Notes: a model not told the origin generated them from the sequence alone. A DNA stretch of 64,000 nucleotides from Populus alba (GCF_005239225.2 NC_133284.1:3873770-3937769), one strand, 5' to 3'. Shown: positions 32,579-44,500, numbered from the stretch's first letter. Numbers and translations are program-made.

Positions 32579-34176
32579 TGTCGCACGTGTGCGGCGGCGC
32601 GGCGATCGTCCACCCTCAAGGAATAATCGGAATATTTATTCCTGGAAAATAAAATAGGGAGAGACAAGGAATTCTTGTCTCTATATGTGAAAATATGGAC
32701 TGGGAGTCGCCACCTAGTATTCTGGTTACTAGGAACCTTAACTGGTCTTTAGAGATCGGGTACGGAGACTGGTTGCGTAAAGGGAAGGTATTAGCACCCC
32801 AACTACGCCCTACCTAAGGTAAGCTGCATTGTTTTGTCTGATAAAATCTAAAGTCTTGTTGTGGTTTGTAATTGTTCGGAATACGCATTACATGTAATGT
32901 CATACCCCAGGTTCGATTGTCCGGAAAAAAAAAGAATTAATATCCAGAATATGCATTACATATAATGTCATACCTCGAATACTAAGAGACAAACAAAATA
33001 AAGTTTTTTGTTTGTTTTTGAAATTTTGGCCAATATTCTCTTGACTTTAATAAACTGGTTATTAAAGCCAAAATGCATGCTAAAACATTGTTTTTTTTTG
33101 TGTATGAAAAATACAATATGATTTTTTAGCTTTGAGACACTTGGCCGTATGCACAAAAACATTTTTTCTCCTTTTTTTTAATTTTTTTGTATTTTTGGAA
33201 GTTTTTGATGAAAAACCGGGTAGTTTAATACCAGATTTATATTTTTACGACATAAAACTACTACCCGATATTAATAAAAATAACATAAATCAACAGTGGG
33301 AACATCATAAATATTTTTTTAAAACAATAATATTTTTTTTCTATTTTTTTACAATGGGCCGGATCAGGCCCAATTGCATGGGGTGGGCCAAACCTGGCCC
33401 ATTTACATGGGCTGGCTGACGTCCCAGCCCAGGCCCAAATGGGCTGGTTACTGTGCACACAGTAACCAGTGAATTAATTAGCCAGTTACTGTGCCCATGC
33501 ACAGTAACCGGGTAATTAATTCATGGCTTGCAGAACGTGCACAGTGCACGTTCTGCATGCAAGAAGATGAACAGTAAAACGAGATAAGGGGTTGAGGGCT
33601 GACCTGTGGTGGCTGTCGTTGATGGCGGAGCTGCTGGTGGCGACAGGAAGCGGCGCTGACAGTGGGGTGGCCGGCGGTGGCTCTGCGTTTTCCTTCTCTC
33701 TCTCCTCTGTTTTCTTCTCTGCTTCTTCCTTTCTCTTCTCTGCCTTCTCTCCTCTCTTCTCCCTCTTCTCCCTCTCTTTGCTCTCCCTTCTCTTCTCTTC
33801 CCCCTCTCTTGGTCTTCTCTTTTTTTTTCTTTTTCTTTTTTTTTTTTTTCAGCAGCCCTCCCCTGTATTTATAGGAAAACAGGGGGGCGAATGGTGGGGC
33901 GGCCACTGTTGGCCGCCCCTGCACTATCTGTTCAATGGATAAAAAAGAGGCAAGTGGGCGTCGAATGGTAGGCGTCTTATTGCGCCAAATCCGGGAAAGA
34001 AGTTCGGCGAAAAGTGGAGAAGAAAAATTCTTCTCCCCTGTTCTTTGCGTGCGCAGGGAAGAAGACGATGGTGCCGTTTCCAAACGGCACCGTTTTGCGT
34101 TTTTTTTATAATATATTTTTTGAATTTTTTTATTTTTATTATTTTTTATGTGGGGACCAAAAAATGGGTTACAACA
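32579..34176 (-). repeat. 5' LTR of element B (1598 bp)
   Basis: Nearly identical to 24921-26521. Differences seen: A/G at position 24 of the LTR, A/G in the GGTGCCGTTT hairpin, one or two others, and homopolymer lengths. The GTAAG TSD follows at 34177-34181. Confidence 0.95.
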
Positions 34177-35102
34177 GTAAGCATGAGAAGTTTGGATTTA
34201 ATGTTGATTTAGATGTTTTCCTAAGCTTATTTGATTAAGTTAGGAAGTAATTTCATGAAACTTTACCTTAGTTTCCCTTAAATCCTAGATTTTTGAACTT
34301 AGGGTTCTTATGTGAATTTGGGGGAATTAGGAGGGGAAGGGAAAATGATGAAATTGAAATGGAATAGAATGAAAACAAGTTGAAATAACAAAGATTTGGG
34401 GGAGGAAAAAGAAACACCACATTCGGCCAATGAAGGGAAAAAAAAAAAAGGGAGAATGAGTTTTGATGTTAATGTTTAGAAAAAAAACCATGTTTAATCA
34501 TGATAAATGAAAATGTAAGAAAGACTAAATGAAGAGATAGCATTTAAGTTTGAGAAAATAATAATAATAATAATAATAAGTAAATTCAAATTAAAAGAGA
34601 AATAAACTAGTTAAAAGAAAATATGAAGACAAGATGCCTAGATTGTGTTTGAATATAGTATTTAGATTAAATAAATAATATGATGTGAGGGTATAAAGAA
34701 TAGAAGAATTAGTGGATGGAGGAATTATGAACATAGAGTAAGCAAAGAAGTAACTTGAGTTAAATATGAGGTTGTATGTAAAATAATGATGTTATATTTG
34801 AGAATGAATTTTTATTAGAACAAATTACAAATAAAAATATTACGTACTTTGTGTTTCGGCACGTTAGAAAAATATTGATGGACTAATGATATAATGACAT
34901 TTGATTGATTCAGGAGCTGTGTTTGGAGCTGGTTATCAGACAGGAGGAGCTGGGTCATCCCGAGCAGAAGGTAGGTGATTCGTCACCTCATTTTGTAATT
35001 TTTAGTTTCCCTAATTATCGATGCTGCTTATTTATTTGATATTAAACGAATGGAGCAAATGAATAATTTGAGTTATGATTATGTGAAATTACCGGTTTTA
35101 CT

Positions 35103-35467
35103 GGTTAACAAAGAAGTTAACTGGATATGGGGTAATTTTAACCGGATATGGGGTAATTCGTATGGAATTACCGGATTGTTTGGCTAATAAAAGAGATTAG
35201 CCAGATGCTGGGTAATTCGAATGGAATTACCGAATTAATTGGCTAACAAAAGAGATTAGCCGGATACTAGGTGATTCATATGGAATTACCGGATTGATTT
35301 TGCTAACTGAAATGGGTTAGCCGGATTTTTGGGTAATAAAGAGAATTACCGGGTTTATTGGTTAACAAAGAGGTTAACCGGATAAGGAGTAATTCATATG
35401 AAATTACCGGATTGATTGGCTAACAAAAGAGGTTAGCTGGATGATAGGTAATTCGAATGGAATTACT
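35103..35467. repeat. alternating-hairpin tandem array in LTR C
   Basis: About 60-bp units alternate two hairpins. Type 1: GGTAATT / AATTACC, 7-nt loop (35152-35172, 35211-35231, 35270-35290 with one G-T pair, 35332-35350, 35447-35466). Type 2: GGCTAA / TTAGCC or GGTTAA / TTAACC (35103-35121, 35182-35202, 35241-35261, 35302-35321, 35360-35379, 35419-35437). Stem changes are paired. Confidence 0.9.
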
Positions 35468-36654
35468 GGGTCTATTGGTAACCGAGGAAGGAAAAACAAA
35501 TTTTTGAGTAATTCTATGAAAGTGTTAGAGTTATTTGATAATTAAGAGGAATTAGCTGGATTTTTTTTAAGTCTTAAAAAGATTATGTAAATTATGGGAT
35601 TAAGTTAGATTAAGTAGAAGTACTAAATTTCAAAGGTTAAGAGTAATTAATTAATATAGTGAGAAAGTTAATTAATATGGTTGTTGTTGAAACAGGTACA
35701 CCACGAGGTGATGCAGATCGTTAGATGTAGGATTTCTCCTGTGTATGAATTACCATTTTGGAATGTAATATTCATGTCTTTACTTTCAGTGTAAATCCTT
35801 TTGTTTTGGAAAAAATCAAGTAGAAGGTGTAATAGGTAGTGGATGTATTATATATATGTATAGTTATTAGTATGACCAAATCATTTTCAAAATGATAAGA
35901 TAAGATTTATTATAGACATAATATGACTCTTAATCTTAATGTTGTATTTATGGAGTTTAAAGGAATATATGTAGTTAGTAAGCATTTATCATGTTTGTGA
36001 TGAATTTGTTTATCTTTTGGGTTATTTTGGGAGTACATTTATGTTGATTTACTAATTAATAAGTAGAAGTATTGCGTTATTGTTTGATGACTGGAATGTG
36101 ATCTGGGATGATTGGATCAAGATAGAAGTCATAATGACATATAATAGAAGTGTTGTCGATAACTTGGTACCAACAAAAATAGAGGAAACTTTGCCAAAAA
36201 AAATTTTTATTTAAAAAAACCCATAAATTTAGACATATTAACCAATACTTGACATTGGTAAAGAAATGTTTGGAGTTTTCATGACATTATGATTTGAGGG
36301 CGTTACAGTTTTTCTCTCCTCACTACAGCCCCTCCCGCGTGTTTTTTTTCTTCTTCTTTTGCTTCCTCTGCCGCCAGCCACCATCTCTATCATAGCCTCA
36401 GCCACCATTTCTAACCACAACCGGCCACCAAGCAGCCACCGTGATCTTCTTTCTCTTCTCCTTCCAACATTTCTCTCTCCTCTGCAACTTTTCTTCTTCT
36501 CGTCGTGACCTGCAACTAGCTCCAACCGCTGGCAACCAACTCTTCCACCGTCCTCAACCAGACTAATGACGGCATCCACCACCACGCCAGGTTTTCCGCC
36601 CTCTCTCCCCTTCCCCTTCTTCTTCTTCTTCTTCCTGCGTGAACAGTAGGCGTG

Positions 36655-36660
<6 letters not shown>

Positions 36661-36751
<91 letters not shown>

Positions 36752-36773
36752 TTTGTGTGTGTGTGTGTGTGTC
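36661..36773. repeat. long AT microsatellite followed by GT run
   Basis: About 88 bp of pure AT dinucleotide, then TGTGTGTG to 36773, in the right part of D. Its length makes it prone to assembly error and allele variation. Confidence 0.95.
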
Positions 36774-37606
36774 TCTTATAATATTTTTAAAAAATAAAAA
36801 ATAAAAAATCCCAAAATCATTTAAAAAAATGTGATTTTCTCGCATAATTTTCTACCAATTTTGTATAATATTGGCTTGTATATTTACACTGTAAAATACA
36901 AATCCGATATTAAAATACTCGGTTTTCTCCCAAATATTTCATAAATAATAATAAATATTTGGTTGCAAAATCCTAACATGTTTCTAAGCATATTTTTCAT
37001 AAAAAAAACAAAAATAAAAAATTACTTCTTTTTCATGTTTAAAAAATAAAAAATGGATATCATAATCAGTTTATGATTATTCATTAGGATTTGGCCAACA
37101 TGTTAAAAATCTTTTTTTTCAATTTTTTTAGGATCTAGATGTTGACTTTAATATTTGTGGGTTGTAAAATTACACGATAAAGTACACCCTCAGGTATTAA
37201 AGATACAAGGTGTAGAAATGCGATGCTAAAATTCAGTCTTTAGAACGGTTATGATTTAACTCAATAAGATAGAGACTTTCTCATGAAGAGAGATCTGCCT
37301 TGAGCCTAAAAAAAGACCAACAGAAACCCAACTCAGAAAAAACAATCAAACAACAATGCAGCTTACCTTAGGTAGGGTGTACTAGGGGTGATGTGTCTTC
37401 CCCATGCATAACCAGTCCTTTAATCAGACTCTCGCAGATCACAGGTTCTTAGTGACCATAATACTAGGTGGCGACTCCTTAATATTAATCATAATTTTAT
37501 AATTAAATCCAAAAAACATTCCCAACATACCACACCTCACACAGGAGGCACGATAAAGGGCCTCTGTCATCGCAAGACGATGTCGCGTCGCTCGCGCTGA
37601 ACGACA
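36774..37606 (+). repeat. distal part of LTR D
   Basis: AT-rich, then the Tat LTR motif block in the orientation opposite to A and B (37365-37475), ending CGCTCGCGCTGAACGACA. No gene. Confidence 0.75.
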
Positions 37607-37611
37607 CAATT

Positions 37612-38745
37612 GTTAAGATTAGGAATGTAGTGAGGTTTGTTAGATCTTCTCCTTTTAGACAACTTGTTTTTAACTAATGTGCAGAGAGGTTGAAAATTAG
37701 GAGTAAAAAATCTGTTTGCTTGGATGTTGTAACTAGATGGAACTCTACATATATGATGCTAGATGCGGCTGATAAATTTGATGTGGTTTTTATGAGTTTA
37801 GAAGAAACCAATCCTAGGTATTTGAGTTACTTTCAGGTTGATTCAAAAGGGAAACAAAAAACTCAGGTGCTCCTTTTTAAGAAGATTGGGAGAAGGCTAG
37901 ATCTTTTGTTAAGTTCTTGAAACTATTTTAAATGGTTACAATGAAATTTTCTAGCTCGTTGTATGTGACATCTAATTCTTTCTTCTATGAATTGATTTCT
38001 ATGCACACAAGCATATTTCAACTTTATAGAAGTGAAGATGTTTATATATGTAAAATGAGCAAGAATATGATGGCAGAGTATAAAAAAATATTGGGGGGGA
38101 TCAAGATACATAATTTTTTTTTGTATGTGGCTATTGTGTTAGATCCACATTTCAAATTGAAGTATATGAGATTTTGTTTTGGAAGATTGTATGATGTTGA
38201 AGAGGCTGAAAATTTTTACAATTAAGGTTAAAGATACTTTGCTAAGGTTGTTTGAGCATTATATGAATGTTGATGAGAATGTTGAGGTTGTTCATAGTGT
38301 TGGAACTAGTATAAATGAAAATGTTAATGTTGATTTAACGGTGGTAAATGATGATATATTGGAATGACTTAGCTTCTCAATTCAAAAAACATTTAGAGGA
38401 AGAAGATGATGTCAAAAAAAAAAAAAAATTAAGGTTGAGAGGTATTTGGGCGATGATTGTGAGGATCCTAATGATTTTAAATTAGATATTTTGGGTTGGT
38501 GGAGGTGTAATGCTACAAAATACAAGATTCTTTCTAAGGTGACACAACACATGTTTGCTATCTCGGTATCTATAATTGTTTTTGAAGCAGCATTCAGTAT
38601 TGGCAGTCGTATATTAGATCTATTTCGAAGCTCTTTATCTCCATCGATAATGCAAGCACTTGTTTGTTGTCATAATTGGTTGAGTTTAGCACCAATTCCA
38701 ATCAACATCAGAACCTTCATGTATTATATGAAAAATTTGAGATGA
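37612..38745 (+). pseudogene. hAT transposase, C-terminal half with dimerisation domain
   Basis: The frame resumes after D at VKIRNVVRFVRSSP. It contains the conserved LDVVTRWNSTYMML (about 37719-37760) and LDPHFKLKYM (38138-38167). After several frame breaks the hAT dimerisation (Dimer_Tnp_hAT) region follows (38430-38690: FKLDILGWW, then YKILSKVTQHMFAISVSIIVFEAAFSIGSRILD). Stops near 37677, 37918 and 38223 show decay. Together with 20729-21727 it forms one transposase. Confidence 0.9.
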
Positions 38746-39340
38746 TTGAGTCAGGTAATTTTTTTGACAAATTTAAATGTAGTTATTTTATAATATCATT
38801 TATTTACATATGTTTAATCTAACATTTTAATTTATGTTTATGTAAAATTTGGTGAAAGTTTAAAAATGTCAACTGATTGTTTGTAAGTTGTATTGATGAT
38901 GTTGGTATAATCTTGGAATATAATTGTTTTGGGTAATTAATTTACTTTACCTTGTTAATTCCTTTTAAAATTTTGCATTGCTAATTTTTTTAATAGTCGA
39001 ACTCTAATATGTTGCTAATTTGCTAGTATTTCTTTATAGCATTAACCTTGCTGGATCTTTTGGTTTTTGCTATTGCTAGAGGTTTTGGATGCTGTTGTAG
39101 TGCTGGTACTGGATTTTTTTCTTCAAATTATACCGAATATTTATGATAATTTATTACTAGTTGCTATTTGCTAATGTAAAGTTTTTAAAAATCCATAAAA
39201 AAAAAAATCCAGAGTGGAGAGAAAAAATTGAAGAAACGAAATCTAAAAAATAACACCATCAAATAAAAGTTCTCCTTATTAATGTTTTACTTTGTTTTGG
39301 AACAAAGAATATAGTACACTCCGACTGATAGCGAGGCGCA
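38746..39340. other. 3' region of the hAT relic
   Basis: AT-rich with no gene. Presumed transposon 3' UTR; the terminal inverted repeat was not found. Confidence 0.4.
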
Positions 39341-39344
39341 GGGT

Positions 39345-40400
39345 AATTACTTAATAATTTAACTATTGTATTTTCATAGAAGTTTAAATAATCTAAGACG
39401 GTGCTACAAATTTATTTATTTTTCTGTTTTACTTTTCAACAAAAAAAAAACCCCAATATAACTCTTAAATTAAAGCTTATATATTTCAAGTAATTTTGTC
39501 CGTTGATTAAATCAATTTTTTTATAGAAATTCTATATCATGGAGAAACTTAACCGAAATTTCCAATGTGAAATCTCAAACCCTAATCCTCAAAATTAAGC
39601 ATACTGCATGTTTATTTGTTTAATTCACATCAAAATAGCAACAAGGGAAAAGAAAAACGGACACACGTGTGTTTTACAGCGATTCAGCAAACTTTATTTT
39701 TATTATACAATAACAACGGGAAAAATTCAATCATCTAATCCCGTTGACAAGTCTTCTTAAATCACCATGTTTCAATATTTATCAGTGGTTCACATTGGAA
39801 GATAACGGAGATGATGTATCCCAGTCATGATTGCTTGCATCATTCATGACGTTTTTCTTTTCTCTTCATATATATTTTACAGTTTTGTTGAATATTTGGC
39901 TCTTTTTGAGACAGTCCAATTATCCTCTCCAATTTTATGTGACTTCTCTCATTCAAGGTTGACTTTTCCCATTCAAATTCAAGTATCTTTTTCCAATATC
40001 AGCAACAAAGATAACTTCATATCTGTTTAATTTGTTCTCTCTAGTTTAGTACTATTTTATAGTTCTGAAATTTCAAAAAGAGAAAAATTTAATTTAATTT
40101 ATTAACATGTTGCTAAGATAGTGTTAGGTACTATCTCAAAAAAAAAAAAAAAAAAAACCATGGACATGGTTGGGCGGGATAGAAGAGACATGTTTCATGT
40201 CTTTCTTGTATCATTTTTAACTGAGATTTTTTTTTTTTTTATCACGAGAAAAAAAAATATTGCCATTCTCTTAAAAACCAGGATCATGAAATAAGGAAAA
40301 TGAAGTTTAAAATCAAAATTAAATTTTATAAATTATTAAAGATTGAAAGTTTATAATTTTAAAAGTTAAGGGATAAAGTATATATTTAGCCATAATTTAA
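39345..40400 (-). repeat. inverted WAK 3' flank and spacer
   Basis: On the minus strand 39345-40080 matches 53600-54260 (kinase tail, 3' UTR, spacer), and 40100-40400 matches 46230-46510. The order differs from the plus-strand copies, so this is a rearranged inverted fragment. Confidence 0.8.
39780..40025 (-). pseudogene. WAK-like kinase C-terminal tail fragment, inverted
   Basis: The minus strand reads EVIFVADIGKRYLNLNGKSQ, a stop, then MREVT, a further stop and a frame shift into the SQKEP-like tail: the end of the kinase domain ([22 protein letters not shown]) and tail of the 16046-18129 type. No catalytic part is present. Confidence 0.8.
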
Positions 40401-41100
40401 GAATTTCTTTGAAATTTCTCCTCCCCTTTTTTGAAGCCAAATTGTCCGCATTGTAGAAGAAAGAAGGTAAATTTTTTTATTTACAACAATCCCACTATTT
40501 TAAATATCCTACATGTTATTTCCATCGAATACTTGGCCGTCGGTAAATTTTCTCGGGCATATTTATTCTTTTAATTGTCCACTGTTTTACACTAATTACT
40601 AGACCTATTTATGGTTCGGTTCGATTTAGTTAGAATCATGAAAACCAACTAAATCAAGTAATTTATATTTTTAAACTTTCAAACCAAACCGAACTGAATT
40701 CCGGGTCAAACTGAACCTGTTCGGTTCGGTTAAATTCAGTTTTTTGGCTTAAAAACCAGGAAACTTAATCATTTAATTAATGGGTTTTTTTTTTAACTTT
40801 TTTAAATGAGCTTAGATTAAATTGAGCTTTTAAAATTTTCTTGTTGGGCTAAGTTTATAGGCTTTTTAATCAAAACTCTCTAAAATTTTCTAATGTGATT
40901 TAGTTTGTTATAAGCTTTTTAATGAAATTAAAAGATTGATATTTTTTTGAAATGTTTATAATAAAAATAAATTTTAAAATGCTTCACATCTTGCTATCTT
41001 ATTATTTTTAACATGCAAAGAAATAAGCTATGAAAATCTAAATTAATATAATATGTATGATGCATAATCAAATTTGAAAACCTCAAATTAAAAGAGGCGT
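40401..41100. other. spacer with hAT-like subterminal motif
   Basis: AT-rich; 40612-40745 holds GGTTCGGTTCGATTTAGTT and inverted CCAAACCGAACTGAA / GTTCGGTTCGGTTAAATT, resembling subterminal repeats of small hAT derivatives. Boundaries not defined. Otherwise nothing recognised. Confidence 0.45.
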
Positions 41101-41574
41101 TCACACAAACGACTTTTCTTCCCCCGTTTTATTCATAGCATCTCGTCTGCACGCTACCTTTCTATCTTTAATATCTCTATTCCGAGTTCCAACACATTTA
41201 AGTGGTTCAAAACCTACTGTTTCTTCTCTTTACTTTTAGACTAATCGTCTTTGAATTAAAAGTCCTAATTTATAGTCTTGTGGAATTTATACATTATTAA
41301 TCGAAGCTTGGAAGTTGGGAAGAAACATCCTAGCTCTAAATCCTACGAATACTCGAATTAAAAATATGGAAGGCCACCATATTATATATATATATAGATA
41401 GATTGAGAGAGAACTTTTCATTGTGTTTACTCTTTTAAGGTAGTCTTCTCTGTCTCAATTAGTATTTTTTTCTTACATATATAGGGGGCAACGAAAGATC
41501 TTCCCCCCCCCCCTCTCTCTCCTCTTCCATTATTGATCTCCAGCAGCATCTAAATCTGCAATAGAAGGGAAGGC
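41101..41574 (+). promoter_or_regulatory. shared promoter block of the WAK-like cluster, upstream of 41575
   Basis: 41110-41330 is the upstream block repeated at 46530-46790, 49730-49900, 54280-54450 and (inverted) 6935-7150. It continues with TATTATATATATATATAG (41381-41398), a TATA-like stretch, and a leader shared with 54495-54650, including a CT-rich tract (41500-41525). A decayed exon-fragment remnant (GGAAGTTGGGAAGAAACATC) is at 41310-41330. Confidence 0.55.
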
Positions 41575-44500
41575 ATGATTCCTCGTAGTGTCTCTCTAAT
41601 TTTTTCTTCTGCTATTTCTAGTCCCGGAAATAGCGACTGTATCAGCACTTATGACGAAGCCTAATTGTTCAGAGACTTGTGGAAACATTAGCATCCCTTT
41701 TCCATTTGGAATAGGAGCAGGTTGTTACATGAATGACTGGTTCTCAGTTGATTGCAACAAAACAACTGCGGATTCTCCCAGCAGGGCTTTCTTAAGAAGA
41801 ATCAACATGGAGGTCTTCAAGATTTCATTAGGGAACAGTAGGGTTCGAGTAAACAGTCCAATAATTTCCTCCGGCTGTTCTGGTAGAGGTGCCAACTTAG
41901 CCTTTAATATGACTGGAAGTCCTTTCGTCTTCTCTTCGTTAAATATCTTCATCGCAATGGGCTGCAACAATCGTGCTTTATTGAACCAAATTGAGCCAGA
42001 AATTGTTGGGTGCACGTCAACTTGCGGTGCTAATAACTTGACTAGTTCTAGTACAGAAGGTAAAAAAAAAGAGGTACTGTTCTGGTAACAATTGCTGCCA
42101 GACCAGAATTCCCTGGAATCTCCAGGTGTTCAGTGCAAGTTTGGGGACCACAGAGGACCCTAATGATCAAGGAAGAAATCAATGCAAGGTAGCTTTTATA
42201 GTAGACAGAGCATGGTCCCTGGACAACATAAAAAGTCCCGAGGCGGTGCAAAGATTTGCAGCATGTCCCAGTATTTCCTGGATTGGTTTATTTATAGTGA
42301 TGACATCCGTGTGGAGAATTCTGATGCAAAGAATTGCAGCCCCCCTGTAACATTAGTTTCTGGTAGGTGGGGTTTGAGTAAAATAACATTGCATTCCAAT
42401 TCAACTAATTGTAGTTGCAACCTGGGCTATGATGGCAATCCGTATCTTCCTGATGGATGCACTGGTATGATTCGAACACGCTTAATGTGATTTAATCTTT
42501 CTTTCTTAAAAAAATAATAATGGAGTACTGAAGCTTTAGAATAGAGTTGAAGCATAAATTCACCATGCAATATCATTCTACTTTTGGATGGCTCCAAGCA
42601 CATGAACATACTCACTCATTGGATTTCCTGAATCAGATATTGATGAGTGCAAAAATCCCAATGGAAATTGGTGTTCGGGGATGACAAAATGTGTGAATGT
42701 ACCGGGTGGGTACAAGTGCGAGCTCGACAAAGCTAAGATCACTTTCTTGAGTAAGTTCCTGTCTCTTAATTCTTTTTTTCCTTCGTAATTTATAGGAACC
42801 TGAAACATTGGTTTAGAGCATAAATTGTGTTTGGGAGAGTAGATTTTATATATTTTCCCTTGTCTGAGAGGATGGAAAGGGAGCTACGAGAAAATTGTCG
42901 TCCATGACTCCCTTTTTTATCTCCACAAAACGGATAGAATGAGGCAATGATGATATAGTACTTTCTTAATTATTAATTTACGTCTTTTCCCTTCTCTAAC
43001 CCTTGGTTCTCCTGTAAATCAAAGCATACGATATAATTTTGTTCTTTTTTAATTTCACTCTCTTTTTCTTTTTTAATTAATTAAATATAGATAAGAATTG
43101 GATGCTTAAATTTATAATTACGCTTTTCCACTTATATCAGAAAATTTTAAAATTTTTGCATGTTTTTTTTTGTTAAGTGTTTTGGCATTGCTATTGTTAT
43201 ATACAAGTGTTTTTTTATACTAATCGATTCGGTATGTCTGACATGGAAAGTTCTGCATTTGCACTTCAAGAAGAAAAAAAACCATTTGTAAAAAAGAAAT
43301 TGATTTTATTTGCAGGAATAAAAAGAAAAGTGGTAAGTTAATTAAAAAAATTAGGTTAATTGATTTGTTTATATTTATGTATTGTGTTAGAGAATAATAT
43401 AAATAATATCTTGAAATATTAACTAATAACTTAAATTATTAAGTTAAGATAACTCTTTGACATGTTTAATTTATTCTTCCATGTTTTATTTTCATAATTT
43501 TCATTTAAAGAAATTTTCACTCTTTGTATGCACAAATATATAGATATTTTTCTCTTATATACTCTTTTTTGCTACTTTTTGGATAGAAATACCCCTAAGA
43601 CCTCCAACATAAAAATTAAGTATTAAAATATATCAAAGTAAAAAAAAATTGAAAAACTTAACAAAACATGAAAAAACTAGAAAACAAAAATTAATTTTTT
43701 TTAAATTACCTAAAAATGAAAAAACCTGGAGAATACCAAAACATTTTAAATAGATCATAGATATTTTAAAAGAAAAATCGGTAACTAATAAAAAATTTGA
43801 AAAATCCATATGCAGTGAAACTTATTGTGTTGCCATAGATATAATTTCTAGCTGTGAGGCTTTGTTGACATGATTTATTTTTTATTTTTTATATTACTCA
43901 AGTAAGTTTTTCTTTTTGTTCACTTTTCAAAAAAATTTAATGTTTTTGTGGGCTTTTCATGCTTTTTTATATATTTTTTTGAAATTGTAGTTTTAGGCTT
44001 TTTAAAAATTAAATTTTCTTTTGGATGTTGTTGTGGTTTTTTTGTTCAAAATAGTGAAAGGATACATGAGAAAACAAAATGTGAATATACAATAACATAT
44101 ACTAATTTAAAAAAAAGTACGTAAAAAAATACACGGCAGAAGGTTACCTCAACCCAAAAAAGATTTAATAATATGTATGTATGTATCTAACAATTTTTTA
44201 TTTTATTTTCTCTTGCGAGCAATGGCAGTTCTAGGTGCGGCCACTGGATTGTTGTTGCTGCTTGTTGGTATTTGGCGGTTATATAAGCTTGTAAAAAAAC
44301 GGAAGAACATTGAACTGAAGAAGAAGTTCTTCAAACAAAATGGTGGTTTATTGCTGCAGCAACAATTATCCTCAAGTGATGGAAGCATTCAGAAAACAAA
44401 AATATTTTCTTCCAAGGAGTTGGAAAAGGCAACCGATCGTTTTAATGATAATAGAATACTTGGTCAAGGTGGCCAAGGAACTGTTTATAAAGGAATGCTA

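Larger units (their letters stand above)
24921..34176 (-). mobile_element. gag-only (TR-GAG-like) Tat-family retrotransposon B, young
   Basis: Two LTRs (24921-26521 and 32579-34176) flank an intact gag (30560-31951, minus) and about 4 kb of non-coding tandem repeats where pol would be expected. The 5-bp TSD is perfect: GTAAG at 24916-24920 and 34177-34181. By eye the LTRs differ at about four bases plus a few homopolymer lengths. PBS and polypurine tract are in place. It must depend on pol from another family member, so it fits the gag-retaining non-autonomous class (TR-GAG). It shares LTR motifs and repeat types with A. Confidence 0.93.
23054..36307 (+). mobile_element. chromovirus-type Ty3/gypsy element C, 5' truncated, inside D
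   Basis: Integrase with chromodomain (23054-24064), polypurine tract (24098-24109) and a 3' LTR (24110-24920 plus 34182-36307) remain. Everything upstream of the integrase core is missing. Sequence after the LTR end (36308) is D. The AATTTCGAGGATGAAATTTT tail before the PPT is the usual arrangement in Tekay/Del-like chromoviruses. Confidence 0.85.
24110..36307 (+). repeat. 3' LTR of element C, interrupted by element B (24921-34181)
   Basis: It begins TGTAAAACCTCC and ends GGGCGTTACA; without B it is about 2.94 kb. A direct duplication of about 160 bp lies at 24123-24281 and 24282-24440 (each with TAACTCTTGATTGGGTGATCA and TTAGCTTGG). The right part contains the hairpin array at 35103-35467. 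AT-rich, no gene. Confidence 0.85.
21733..37606 (+). mobile_element. Tat-like element D (LTR sequence only), inserted in the hAT transposase
   Basis: The left part (21733-23053) begins TGTCATAACCCAATTCTGGG; the right part (36308-37606) ends GCTGAACGACA. Flanks CAGTT (21728-21732) and CAATT (37607-37611) are a 5-bp TSD with one difference, and removing the insert rejoins the hAT reading frame. The right part carries the inverted motif block of Tat LTRs (TACCTTAGGTAGGGTGTACTAGGGGTG, CTAGGTGGCGACTCC; 37365-37475). No gag or pol of D remains. A duplicated stretch (22890-23053 resembles 36308-36585) suggests that the two parts come from two different LTRs. Confidence 0.8.
18844..39340 (+). mobile_element. 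hAT-superfamily DNA transposon relic, split by nested retroelements
   Basis: The left end begins CAGGGGTGTTTAAAAAAACC (18844), typical of plant hAT termini with AACCGA-rich subterminal sequence (to about 19015). The transposase is in two blocks, 20729-21727 and 37612-38745, which join at codon level across element D. The right terminus could not be placed: no CACCCCTG-like end was seen before the WAK-flank homology starts near 39345, so the right end is approximate. Confidence 0.82.

Noticed and set aside
39343..39350. GTAATTAC as right-hand partner of GTAATTAG (18836-18843) to mark the hAT right end
   Set aside because: No terminal inverted repeat precedes it, and the sequence is part of the inverted WAK flank homology (compare 49698-49706).
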